From assembly GCF_009709615.1 (NCBI RefSeq), contig NZ_WJYA01000009.1, positions 1-64,000 on the forward strand: 64,000 bases of DNA, written 5' to 3'. The DNA is from Winogradskyella ouciana. Its GTDB lineage: Bacteria; Bacteroidota; Bacteroidia; Flavobacteriales; Flavobacteriaceae. The notes beneath the pieces were generated by a model. It was not told the origin of the DNA. It saw only the letters and a program-made list of their open reading frames with translations, and ran no database searches. The position numbers and the translations under genes are program-made. Of this stretch, positions 36,372 to 44,618 are shown piece after piece. Within the stretch, counting starts at the first letter, position 1. Each line of letters opens with the position of its first letter.

Positions 36372-38048
36372 ATGATATTAGGTCAAACTACAAGAAAAAA
36401 CTTCACTCAAAACCCTAAGAACGATATTCTTTCGGGTTTAACTGTTGCATTAGCATTAGTACCTGAGGCCGTAGCCTTTGCTTTTGTAGCAGGTGTAGAT
36501 CCTCTAGTTGGACTATATGGTGCATTTATGATGGGAATTGTCACCGCATTATTTGGTGGTCGACCAGGAATGATTTCAGGTGCTACAGGTGCAATGGCCG
36601 TAGTTATGGTACATCTTATTCAAAAAGGAAATGAAGTTGGTTTAGCATTAGACACTCCAGTAGATAACCTAGGATTACAGTGGCTATTTATAACACTTCT
36701 TTTTGTTGGTGGTATTCAAATTTTGGCAGGTGTTTTTAAGCTGGGCAAATTTGTACGATTGATACCACACCCTGTTATGATGGGCTTTGTTAACGGTTTG
36801 GCTATTGTTATTTTCCTTTCTCAATTAGGATTATTTCCTAATGCTGTTCCGAAAGATATTTCGTTTTTAGATAATACGTCAGAATGGTTTTCTGCATTGT
36901 TCTCGAATGCTACATTCTGGAAGATGATGGGATTCATTGGTTTGACAATGGGTATTATGTATGGACTACCTAAACTTACAAAGAAAATTCCAGCGGCTTT
37001 AATAGCCATAATTGTTGTAGCTTGTATTACTATTTTTGGTGGTATAGAAGTCAGTACTGTTGGTTCGTTTATTGCTGAAGGTGGCGGAAATGGTTTAGAA
37101 GGCGGACTACCAACATTTCAAAATCAAATTTTTGGATTCTTCGGAACACTCTCTGGACATTGGAGTTTAATTCTTTCGACTGCCTTCATACTTGCTGCAG
37201 TAGGCCTAATTGAATCTTTAATGACTTTGAATCTCATTGATGAAATGACAGATACAAGAGGAAACGGTAACCGAGAGTGTATCGCACAAGGTGCTGCAAA
37301 TACTTTAAACGGATTATTCGGTGGAATGGGCGGCTGTGCTATGATCGGTCAATCTATTATTAATGTTGACTCAGGTGGAAGAGGCCGCCTATCTGGTGCT
37401 GTTGCCGCAATTGCGTTACTATGCTTTGTGCTATTTGGAGCTCCACTGATTGAACAAATTCCTATAGCTGCCCTAGTTGGTGTAATGTTCATGGTAGTAA
37501 TCGGAACGTTCGCTTGGAGTAGTTTTAGGATCATTAGAAAAATACCTTTATCTGATGCTATTGTACTAATCGCTGTTTCTGCAATTACAGTTTGGCAAGA
37601 TTTAGCTATAGCAGTTATTGCAGGAGTTATTATTTCTGCTTTAGTTTTCGCATGGAAAAATGCTACAATGATTAGAGCACGTAAACGTATGCAACCAGAT
37701 GGTACCAAAACCTATGAAATTTGGGGACCTTTGTTTTTTGGGTCTATTCAGAATTTTAATTCTAAGTTTGATGCCAAAAATGATCCTCAAAATGTTGAAA
37801 TAGATTTTATAGAATCTAGAGTTAGCGATCATTCTGCACTAGAAGCAATCTTCAATTTAGTTGAAAAATATGAAGCTGAAGGGAAGTCTATTAAACTCAA
37901 ACATTTAAGTGAAGATTGCAAAGTATTACTTCGTAAAGCAAGTCCAAAGTTTGAAGAAGTGATTATTGAAGCGGTTGACGATCCGCGTTACCATTTAGCA
38001 GCAGATCCTGAAAAATTTACAAAACCACTTTCTGAATATAACATGTAA
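36372..38048 (+). CDS. SulP-family anion transporter with STAS domain
   Basis: 558 residues. About ten to twelve membrane segments with the SulP signature near the N-terminus (DILSGLTVALALVPEAVAFAFVAGVDPLVGLYGAF), GGRPGMISGATGAMAVV, LIESLMTLNLIDEMTDTRGNGNRECIAQGAANTLNGLFGGMGGCAMIGQS and a shortened C-terminal STAS-like domain (about 440-550). SulP proteins move sulfate, bicarbonate or other anions, usually with Na+ or H+. The exact substrate is not readable. Monocistronic between a terminator and the cold-shock gene. Confidence 0.93.
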   Translation: MILGQTTRKNFTQNPKNDILSGLTVALALVPEAVAFAFVAGVDPLVGLYGAFMMGIVTALFGGRPGMISGATGAMAVVMVHLIQKGNEVGLALDTPVDNLGLQWLFITLLFVGGIQILAGVFKLGKFVRLIPHPVMMGFVNGLAIVIFLSQLGLFPNAVPKDISFLDNTSEWFSALFSNATFWKMMGFIGLTMGIMYGLPKLTKKIPAALIAIIVVACITIFGGIEVSTVGSFIAEGGGNGLEGGLPTFQNQIFGFFGTLSGHWSLILSTAFILAAVGLIESLMTLNLIDEMTDTRGNGNRECIAQGAANTLNGLFGGMGGCAMIGQSIINVDSGGRGRLSGAVAAIALLCFVLFGAPLIEQIPIAALVGVMFMVVIGTFAWSSFRIIRKIPLSDAIVLIAVSAITVWQDLAIAVIAGVIISALVFAWKNATMIRARKRMQPDGTKTYEIWGPLFFGSIQNFNSKFDAKNDPQNVEIDFIESRVSDHSALEAIFNLVEKYEAEGKSIKLKHLSEDCKVLLRKASPKFEEVIIEAVDDPRYHLAADPEKFTKPLSEYNM

Positions 38049-38180
38049 TGCTCTATTATTTCATTACCCTATAGGTTAAGTATTAGGCTGTTAGCTTCTA
38101 ATTAAGAAATTAATCAGATTAAAATGATTGAAAATCAATTAATTAGACTACCTTCGCCACTTAATTTAATATATTTTAAT

Positions 38181-38372
38181 ATGAGTACTGGTACAGTAAA
38201 ATTTTTTAATGATTCTAAAGGTTTTGGATTCATAACAGAAGAAGGAAGCGACAAAGATCATTTTGTACACATTTCTGGTTTAGTTGATGAAGTAAGAGAA
38301 GGTGATAATGTAGAATTCGACTTAACAGAAGGAAAAAAGGGATTAAATGCAGTAAATGTAAAAGTTATATAA
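38181..38372 (+). CDS. Cold-shock-domain protein
   Basis: 63 residues from the ATG at 38181. An in-frame ATG at 38124 would add 19 residues unrelated to the family, and the 38181 start gives the canonical MSTGTVKFFN opening. The RNP1 (KGFGFIT) and RNP2 (HFVHIS) motifs are intact, so it should bind single-stranded RNA/DNA as an antiterminator or RNA chaperone. A 5' leader of more than 60 nt and a strong terminator flank it, which is usual for regulated cold-shock genes. Confidence 0.95.
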   Translation: MSTGTVKFFNDSKGFGFITEEGSDKDHFVHISGLVDEVREGDNVEFDLTEGKKGLNAVNVKVI

Positions 38373-38401
38373 GTATATACCTTACAATCTTTTTAAGAAC
38401 A

Positions 38402-38423
38402 AAGCCTATCTTTCGATAGGCTT
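38402..38423 (+). terminator. Terminator of the cold-shock gene
   Basis: 9-bp stem AAGCCTATC / GATAGGCTT with TTTC loop and T9 tract, 29 nt after the stop, also positioned to serve the convergent bestrophin gene. Confidence 0.9.
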
Positions 38424-38444
38424 TTTTTTTATGCTTCATGGCAA

Positions 38445-39545
38445 TTACATTACAATATCATTCTTCCAATCGTAAGGTGCTGGAATATCTGTATCGTCAA
38501 TAAGTTGTCTAATATCAATTTCTATTCCTCGACTTAAATCGGTAATTGGTACATCGTTCGGTCCACCTTCAAAAGGGTTTTCTGTATTCTCTCCTATTTT
38601 TTCCATTGTATGAAAAACCCATGCCACAAGGGCACTAAATGGAATAGAAAACCAAACAAAATGTTTGGCAATAAACTCTTGTAACAAATGTCCCCAAGAT
38701 GTTCTGGACGCATGTTGGGCTAAATCCTCTTGAATATCATGCCCAATAGTTTCAAAACCTGCCATAATACCAAAAGGCAATAGAATAATAAAAATCCAAA
38801 CAAACATATAGTTGAGCGTTGCAAACTGTCTAGGATATGGAAAGTTCTTTATGCGTTCACTCTGACCTTGCAACGTATAGAATTCAACTAAAACATTAGC
38901 CATTTCCATGTGCCTAAAATCTTCAACCAACCCATCTTGCTTTAGTTCTTTTAAGCGTCTAGATTGAATACCTAACAATTGAGACGCTCTATTCCCTTTA
39001 GCAAATATTTCTTTATATTCATTGTCAGAAATATATGGTTTTATTGCTTCTTCAATTGGGATTGTGTCTTCACACACAAGAAAATAAGAATCCTTAAACT
39101 CAGTATTAGACTTTTGGGTCATCAGTTGCTCCCATGGTTTATTAACACGCATTTGATAACGCAACGCTGTTAACCATGCTACATGTCGATGCACTAATTC
39201 CTTATGGATATTATGTAAATCTGAATCGGACAACTTTTCTTTGGCATGATCATTATTAATAAAATCTTTGACCATAATAGTCCATGATCGTGATGTGTTT
39301 ACTATACCACCCCAAATTTTTCGAGCTTCCCAAAGACGGTCGTAAGACGCATTGTTTTTAAAACCAATGAGAAAAGCAACGGCAGTACCCAGCACTCCTA
39401 ATGGCAGCCACGGCACATGCAACCATTTCATCCCTAATATGTCAAACAATACAACAGGAATCGTGGCAAGAATTAGAAACATAAGAATGCTTCTACGTGT
39501 CCATTTTAAAACCACTTTTATGGGAAAAATGCGTCTTGTATACAT
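38445..39545 (-). CDS. Bestrophin-family (UPF0187) anion channel
   Basis: 366 residues. The N-terminal block RIFPIKVVLKWTRRSILMFLIL, the first membrane helices, and AFLIGFKNNASYDRLWEARKIWGGIVNTSRSW are diagnostic of the bacterial bestrophin family, which forms pentameric anion (or cation) channels. Two further membrane segments lie near 230-250 and 290-310. The gene is alone and convergent with the cold-shock gene. Confidence 0.9.
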   Translation of the reverse strand: MYTRRIFPIKVVLKWTRRSILMFLILATIPVVLFDILGMKWLHVPWLPLGVLGTAVAFLIGFKNNASYDRLWEARKIWGGIVNTSRSWTIMVKDFINNDHAKEKLSDSDLHNIHKELVHRHVAWLTALRYQMRVNKPWEQLMTQKSNTEFKDSYFLVCEDTIPIEEAIKPYISDNEYKEIFAKGNRASQLLGIQSRRLKELKQDGLVEDFRHMEMANVLVEFYTLQGQSERIKNFPYPRQFATLNYMFVWIFIILLPFGIMAGFETIGHDIQEDLAQHASRTSWGHLLQEFIAKHFVWFSIPFSALVAWVFHTMEKIGENTENPFEGGPNDVPITDLSRGIEIDIRQLIDDTDIPAPYDWKNDIVM

Positions 39546-39577
39546 AAACTGAATTTATGTATGTAAGATACGAAAAG

Positions 39578-41626
39578 CTAGTAGTTTATCAACGCTTCAA
39601 TTTTAGCCTTTACTTTTTCAGTCGAAGGAATCATAGTTTCTTCTAAGGTTGAATTTAAAGGAATAGCAGGCATATTTTCACTACCAATCGTCATTACTGG
39701 AGCATCTAAATATTTGAAGCATTCTTCTTGAATTTTCCCAGCTAAGGCTCTCGCAAAACTATTGTTTGAAGGCTCTTCAGTAACGACCAAGCATTTTCCA
39801 GTTTTCTTGACTGATTTCATAATCGTGTCTTCATCAAGTGGAAATAATGTTCTCAAGTCGATGATTTCGATTTGATCACGCATATCCAATTCGCCCGAAG
39901 CATTATAAGCCCAATGCACTCCCATACCGTAAGTCACGATGGTTAGTGTTTCAACACTTTCCTGCTTCCAGATTTCTTGTAACACCCACGCCTTACCGAA
40001 AGGCAATACGTAATCTTCTGCTGGTTCTATTGATGTTGCTCCTTTTGTCCCTGGCACTTTAGACCAATACAAGCCTTTGTGCTCTAAAATTACGACTGGA
40101 TTTGGGTCGTAATAGGCTGCTTTCATCAAACCTTTTAAATCGGCACCATTACTTGGATAGGCAATTTTTATACCTCTAATATTGGTCACCACACTTTCTA
40201 CAGATGAACTATGATAAGGTCCACCACTACCGTAGGCACCAATCGGTACTCTAAGAATCATACTCACTGGCCATTTTCCGTTACTTAAATAGCAACTTCT
40301 GCTGACTTCAGTAAATAACTGATTAAGCCCAGGCCAAATATAATCTGCAAACTGAACCTCAACAATAGGTTTTAATCCAACAGCACTCATCCCAACCGTT
40401 GAACCAACAATAAATGCCTCCTGGATTGGTGTATTGAACACTCTATCATCACCGAACTTCTGAGCCAAAGTCGCTGCTTCTCTAAATACACCACCAAGTC
40501 GTCCTCCAACATCTTGTCCGTAAAGTAAACACTCTTTGTGCTTTTTCATCAGTTCCTCAACGGCGAATAAGGCACAATCTACCATCACCACTTTTTCTGC
40601 ACCTTCTGGTGCGCGTGTACCTTGTTCTTCTGTAATTGTGGTAGGAACGAAGTCGTTTGTAAATAAATCTTCCGGTTTTGGATCATCTGCCTTTAAAGCT
40701 TTTTCGAAATCAGATTGAACCTTTTCTTTAGCTGAATTTTCTATTTCTAAAATTTCCTTTTCTGAAAATCCAGCATCTAACAATTGTTGCTTTAAGACTG
40801 GATATGGATCGCGGCTTCGTGCTTCGTCCAAATCATCACGGTACCATTCCATTCGCACACCAGAAGTGTGGTGATTTAGCAACGGGACTTTAGCATGCAC
40901 TAAAAATGGTCGTCTTTCTTCCCTGATGGTTTTAATGACTTTTTCTAAAGCCTCATAACTTTCAGTAAAGTTTGCACCGTCAATTGAAATCGCTTCCAAG
41001 CCATGAAAACCTTGTGCATATTCATAAGCATTTTGTGCTCTTGTTTCGGCTTCATTGGCTGAAATATCCCAACCGTTATCCTGAACTAAATATAGAATTG
41101 GCATTTGCTTTAAAGCCGCCATTTGAAACGCTTCTGCGATTTCACCTTCGGTTACTGAAGCGTCGCCAAGTGAGCAAACCGAAATCGGATTCTCAACAGA
41201 AGAATCGTTTAAACCCTGTAATTCTTTATACTGCATTCCCATAGCAACGCCTGTAGCAGGAATGGCTTGCATACCTGTTGCTGAAGATTGATGTGGGATT
41301 TTAGGTTTGTCATCATCCTTTAAACTTGGATGCGAATAGTAGGTGCGTCCGCCTGAAAATGGGTCGTCTTTCTTCGCTAACAATTGTAACATTAAATCAT
41401 AAGGTTCTAAACCAAATGACAATAACATAGCATCATCTCTATAATATGGAAACGCATAATCTTGAGGCAATAACTGTAAACCTAATGCAATTTGAATGGC
41501 TTCGTGACCACGTGATGTGGCATGTACATATTTTGAAACTTGCTTGAAGTTTTCTTCGTACAGCTCAGTCATGGCTTTCGCTGTGCAGAGTTTTGAGTAT
41601 CCTTTTTTTAAGATGTCTTTATTCAT
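39578..41626 (-). CDS. Branched-chain 2-oxoacid dehydrogenase E1, fused alpha and beta
   Basis: 682 residues. The first part (about 1-320) is the E1-alpha thiamine-diphosphate domain, with SLGDASVTEGEIAEAFQMAALK...QDN (GDG-like TPP motif, here GDA) and SGVRMEWYRDDLDEARSRDP. The second part (about 345-682) is E1-beta: LYGQDVGGRLGGVFREA, RVFNTPIQEAFIVGSTVGMSAVG and LILRVPIGAYGSGGPYHSSS. The fused chain decarboxylates branched-chain keto acids and passes the acyl group to E2-lipoate. It is followed upstream by ilvE and the E2 gene in the same direction, so it is the last gene of the bkd-like block. The E3 gene is not in the window. Confidence 0.93.
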   Translation of the reverse strand: MNKDILKKGYSKLCTAKAMTELYEENFKQVSKYVHATSRGHEAIQIALGLQLLPQDYAFPYYRDDAMLLSFGLEPYDLMLQLLAKKDDPFSGGRTYYSHPSLKDDDKPKIPHQSSATGMQAIPATGVAMGMQYKELQGLNDSSVENPISVCSLGDASVTEGEIAEAFQMAALKQMPILYLVQDNGWDISANEAETRAQNAYEYAQGFHGLEAISIDGANFTESYEALEKVIKTIREERRPFLVHAKVPLLNHHTSGVRMEWYRDDLDEARSRDPYPVLKQQLLDAGFSEKEILEIENSAKEKVQSDFEKALKADDPKPEDLFTNDFVPTTITEEQGTRAPEGAEKVVMVDCALFAVEELMKKHKECLLYGQDVGGRLGGVFREAATLAQKFGDDRVFNTPIQEAFIVGSTVGMSAVGLKPIVEVQFADYIWPGLNQLFTEVSRSCYLSNGKWPVSMILRVPIGAYGSGGPYHSSSVESVVTNIRGIKIAYPSNGADLKGLMKAAYYDPNPVVILEHKGLYWSKVPGTKGATSIEPAEDYVLPFGKAWVLQEIWKQESVETLTIVTYGMGVHWAYNASGELDMRDQIEIIDLRTLFPLDEDTIMKSVKKTGKCLVVTEEPSNNSFARALAGKIQEECFKYLDAPVMTIGSENMPAIPLNSTLEETMIPSTEKVKAKIEALINY

Positions 41627-41639
41627 TTGCTTATATTAA

Positions 41640-41707
41640 TGTCATTGCGAGGACGAAGGACGTGGCAATCTCTTCATGAGATTCTTCGCTGTCGCTCTGA
41701 ATGACAG
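41640..41707 (+). repeat. R1 palindromic repeat, copy a (5' of the E1 gene)
   Basis: 68 nt beginning TGTCATTGCGAGGACGAAGG and ending CTCTGAATGACAG. The ends are inverted (TGTCATT / AATGACA) and the centre folds as AATCTC / GAGATT. It lies 13 nt upstream of the E1 start codon. Four full copies of this unit are in the window, all in the same orientation. Confidence 0.9.
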
Positions 41708-41731
41708 ACTAGTTTATTATTTTGTTTGAGG

Positions 41732-41905
41732 CCTCAAAGGTTATCAAAACCTATGAGGTATTTGCGGTTAAGTGAGTTTGCGTTAGGGATTGAACGACCT
41801 GTTTGAGCTCTCCCGACTTTTTCGTCGGGAAGCGAGTAGTGAAAGCACGACCACCTGCACTGAGCCTGTCGAAGTGTTGTGGTAACCTGCCTGCCGGCAG
41901 GCAGG
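41732..41905. repeat. Mosaic of five short palindromes between ilvE and the E1 gene
   Basis: Within 174 nt: a hairpin CCTCA-AAGGTT / AACCT-TGAGG (41732-41758); GCGTTAGGGATTGAAC (41781-41796), inverted copy of which occurs at about 51157-51172; a TCCCGAC / GTCGGGA hairpin (41811-41830); the half-element CACTGAGCCTGTCGAAGTG (41858-41876); and a perfect 20-bp palindrome CCTGCCTGCCGGCAGGCAGG (41886-41905) touching the ilvE stop codon. No open frame is present. Confidence 0.8.
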
Positions 41906-41909
41906 CGCC

Positions 41910-42980
41910 CTAATCCACCAATTGCTTAGCTACTTTGGTCATCCAATCAAATTTATCTTCAACTTTTCCGGTTTTTATATCGTTTAATCGCTGATTTATT
42001 TCTATCCCAACAGGACTATCGTGAGACACGTGAATGGATTCGCCATCCAATCCGATTTCCTGAATGTAAGCAATACCAACTGCAGTACCTGTTCCAAATG
42101 CTTCTTTTAGTATACCATTTTTAGAGGCTTCCTTAATTTCATCAATGGTGATTTTTCGTTCTGTAACTTCAAAACCGCGATCTTTCAATAAGGCAATCAC
42201 ACTCTTTCTGGTTATGCCATCCAACACACATCCGTCTAGCTCTGGTGTAATAAATTTGTCATCAATCTTAAAGAAGATATTCATCGTACCTACTTCTTGA
42301 ATATACTTATGTTCAACTGCATCTAACCACAACACTTGGTCGTAACCTTTGGCTTTTGCCAATTCTGTTGGACGTATTGCGGCCGCATAATTTCCCGCAG
42401 CTTTTGCCTCTCCTGTACCACCTTGAGCAGCTCTAATGAATTTCTTTTCGGCCCATAATTTTATACGTTTGCTGAAAAATGGACCTGCTGGCGATGCCAT
42501 GATGATAAACTTGTAATGTGTTGCTGCACGCATACCAATAAATGGCTCATCTGCGTACATAAACGGTCTTAAATATAACGCGCTGCCATCAATAGGTGGA
42601 ATCCATTGTCTGTCTAAATCTACCAATTGTTTTAAGCCATCTACAAATAACTCAGTGGGAATATTAGGCATGCCCATACGGTCGGCACTAAAATTCAAAC
42701 GATTGGCATTATCCTCTGCTCTAAACAACATTGGATTGCCATCTGAATCTACTGTGGCCTTCATACCTTCAAAAATAGCTTGTCCATAATGCAAGGCCAT
42801 AGCTGCTGGATGAGTTGGAATCATTCCCATTGGAATTATCCTTGGGTTTACCCACTCTCCATTGTCGTAATCACAGATAAACATGTGGTCTGTAAATGTG
42901 GTACCTAATGGGATATTGTTGAAGTCTAATTTATCGAGATTAGATGTTTCTGTTTTTTGTATTGAAATATTGTAGCTCAT
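41910..42980 (-). CDS. ilvE: Branched-chain-amino-acid aminotransferase
   Basis: 356 residues, fold-type IV PLP enzyme. Blocks: MALHYGQAIFEGMKA, LYLRPFMYADEPFIGM, the PLP lysine Lys193 in GGTGEAKAAGNYAA, and EVGTMNIFF. It interconverts Leu, Ile and Val with their keto acids. Placed between E2 and E1 genes of the branched-chain keto-acid dehydrogenase, its main task here is probably the first step of catabolism, though it may also serve synthesis. Confidence 0.95.
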   Translation of the reverse strand: MSYNISIQKTETSNLDKLDFNNIPLGTTFTDHMFICDYDNGEWVNPRIIPMGMIPTHPAAMALHYGQAIFEGMKATVDSDGNPMLFRAEDNANRLNFSADRMGMPNIPTELFVDGLKQLVDLDRQWIPPIDGSALYLRPFMYADEPFIGMRAATHYKFIIMASPAGPFFSKRIKLWAEKKFIRAAQGGTGEAKAAGNYAAAIRPTELAKAKGYDQVLWLDAVEHKYIQEVGTMNIFFKIDDKFITPELDGCVLDGITRKSVIALLKDRGFEVTERKITIDEIKEASKNGILKEAFGTGTAVGIAYIQEIGLDGESIHVSHDSPVGIEINQRLNDIKTGKVEDKFDWMTKVAKQLVD

Positions 42981-42994
42981 GATTTTATGTTGAT

Positions 42995-43024
42995 GAGATC
43001 CTGAAACAAGTTCAGGATGACAAA
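42995..43024 (+). repeat. R2 palindromic repeat, copy a (5' of ilvE)
   Basis: GAGATCCTGAAACAAGTTCA and on to GGATGACAAA. The stem ATCCTGAA / TTCAGGAT closes a short loop. It starts 14 nt upstream of the ilvE start codon. Three further copies lie at 54841, 56297 and 57197. Confidence 0.88.
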
Positions 43025-43038
43025 CGGTTAATATTTTT

Positions 43039-43141
43039 CGTCAGTTCGAGTAAAATTGCTTTTGCAATTTTGTATCGAGAATTTATTTGTAATGACTTCT
43101 CGATACACTTCCGAATGCATTCGGAATCACTCGAATTGACG
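43039..43141. repeat. 103-nt cloverleaf-like compound palindrome
   Basis: A closing stem (CGTCAGTTCGAGT, 43039-43051, with ACTCGAATTGACG, 43129-43141; 12 of 13 pairs, the last a possible G-U) encloses three arms: AAAATTGC / GCAATTTT with a TTTT loop (43052-43071), TGTATCGAGAA / TTCTCGATACA with a 15-nt loop (43071-43107), and the perfect 18-bp palindrome TTCCGAATGCATTCGGAA (43109-43126). It lies between the E2 stop and the ilvE leader. It has no tRNA features. Confidence 0.85.
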
Positions 43142-43148
43142 TTAATTT

Positions 43149-44450
43149 TTATATTTTTCTATTGACATCGAATTGCTCAAAATAGTCGGCAACTCTACGT
43201 ACGAAGCTTCCACCTAGAAAACCATCGACTACGCGATGATCAAAGGATAATGATAAATACATCATACTTCGAATTGCGATTTCGTCTCCTTTTTCGGTTT
43301 CTATGACTTCTGGTCTTTTTTTGATAATTCCTAATGCTAAAATGGCAACTTCGGGCTGGTTGATGATTGGTGTTCCCATGACACTTCCGAAGGTTCCTAC
43401 ATTGGAAATAGTAAACGTGCTTCCTTTTATGTCGTCTCCAGCGAGTTTGTTCTCTCTGGCTTTACTTGCTAATTCGTTGACATTTTCAGCCAAGGTTTTT
43501 AAATCTTTTGTATCTGCATTTTTAACTACAGGAACAATTAAGTTACCACTTGGTAATGCAGTTGCCATACCAATATTAATGTCTTCTTTTACAATGATGT
43601 TATTACCATCGACAGACGCATTGATATTCGGAAAATCTTTAACTGCTTTTGCAACAGCTTCTACAAACAAAGGCGTGAAGGTTAATCGCTCTCCATATTT
43701 TTCTTTAAAGGCTTTTTTGTTAGCGTTTCTCCAATTGACCATATTGGTTAAGTCGGCTTCAACATAAGCAGTTACATGTGGTGATGTATGTTTTGAATAC
43801 ACCATGTGGTCAGCAATCATTTGGCGCATTCTATCCATTTCAATGACTTTTCCTTTGCCTTTATCGAAGGTCAATTGTGGAATGCGATATGCCGTTGGGT
43901 CTTGGGTTATTGGCTGTGCGAATTTGTATGGACGTCCTTCTTCTATATAATTGAAAACATCACTTTTTCGTAATCTGCCTTCGTTTCCTGTGGATGGAAT
44001 TCGTGCTAATTCTTCAAAACTAATGTGATGTTCTTTGGCTATTTTAATGATCAATGGCGAAAAGAAAGTGTTTGTATTGTTGACTGAAAATGAATTTGAG
44101 GTAGAGACTGATTGTGTTGGTTTTGGTCGCTTACTTTCTTTTTTCTTTTTTGGAGATTCTTCGTTATCGCTCTGAATGACATTTTGCTTTTTTGAAGATT
44201 TCACTTCTTCGGAAACTTCTAAAATGGCAATCACTTCTCCAACTGGAACAACATCTTTAGCTGAAAACAATGTTTCTTTTAAAACTCCAGATGCTGGTGC
44301 TGGCACTTCATTATCAACTTTATCAGTTGCCACTTCCAAAATGATATCTCCTTCATCAAAGCTATCACCTTCAGCAACTAACCAATTGATAATTGTTCCT
44401 TCAGTGATACTTTCGCCCATTTTAGGCATTTTTAATTCAAACTTGCTCAA
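43149..44450 (-). CDS. Dihydrolipoamide acyltransferase (E2) of branched-chain keto-acid dehydrogenase
   Basis: 433 residues from a TTG start at 44450, which gives the family-typical opening MSKFELKMPKMGES. Another TTG at 44474 adds eight unconserved residues. Lipoyl domain (about 3-78) with the modified Lys44 in EVATDKVDNEVPA. A charged linker (80-120) contains a piece of the R1 repeat. E3/E1-binding domain (about 128-165, EHHISFEELARIPSTGNEGRLRKSDVFNYI). Catalytic domain (about 200-433) has FTISNVGTFGSVMGTPIINQPEVAILALG and the active-site DHRVVDG. LipB and the fused E1 are its partners. It is first in the E2-ilvE-E1 series and divergent from an Lrp-type regulator. Confidence 0.94.
   Translation of the reverse strand: MSKFELKMPKMGESITEGTIINWLVAEGDSFDEGDIILEVATDKVDNEVPAPASGVLKETLFSAKDVVPVGEVIAILEVSEEVKSSKKQNVIQSDNEESPKKKKESKRPKPTQSVSTSNSFSVNNTNTFFSPLIIKIAKEHHISFEELARIPSTGNEGRLRKSDVFNYIEEGRPYKFAQPITQDPTAYRIPQLTFDKGKGKVIEMDRMRQMIADHMVYSKHTSPHVTAYVEADLTNMVNWRNANKKAFKEKYGERLTFTPLFVEAVAKAVKDFPNINASVDGNNIIVKEDINIGMATALPSGNLIVPVVKNADTKDLKTLAENVNELASKARENKLAGDDIKGSTFTISNVGTFGSVMGTPIINQPEVAILALGIIKKRPEVIETEKGDEIAIRSMMYLSLSFDHRVVDGFLGGSFVRRVADYFEQFDVNRKI
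44153..44181 (+). repeat. R1 repeat fragment inside the E2 coding sequence
   Basis: 29 nt beginning GAGATTCTTCG and ending GCTCTGAATGACA, the right half of the R1 element in the same orientation as the intergenic copies, with two substitutions relative to copy a. It is in frame and encodes residues VIQSDNEES (91-99) in the linker between the lipoyl and E3-binding domains. Confidence 0.85.
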
Positions 44451-44508
44451 ATTTAAAGCTTTTAAAATCAGCAATAAAAATAAGAAATTATAGCATTTTA
44501 AATTGTTA

Positions 44509-44562
44509 ATAACTTAATTATTAAGTTATAAAAGCGATATATTCTTTATACTGCGCTTTTAT
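44509..44562. promoter_or_regulatory. Candidate Lrp-type operator region between the E2 and Lrp genes
   Basis: Two inverted repeats lie in the 168-nt divergent gap: ATAACTTAA-TTA-TTAAGTTAT (44509-44529) and ATAAAAGCG ... CGCTTTTAT (44528-44562, 17-nt spacer). Lrp/AsnC proteins bind such AT-rich dyads in their own promoter and that of the adjacent operon. The assignment is positional. Confidence 0.5.
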
Positions 44563-44618
44563 AAGAATTTTATTCTTTATATGTTTGTGTTTAAGCAGTT
44601 ATAAAATATAATTTTCTG

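Noticed and set aside
37349-37708. Minus-strand ORF opposite the SulP gene
   Set aside because: Shadow of the transporter; no supporting start context.
43039-43141. tRNA gene
   Set aside because: Arms and closing stem resemble a cloverleaf, but there are no conserved tRNA bases, no anticodon arm geometry and no CCA-adjacent acceptor.
43303-43767. Plus-strand ORF of 154 codons antisense to the E2 gene
   Set aside because: Shadow frame of a confidently assigned acyltransferase.
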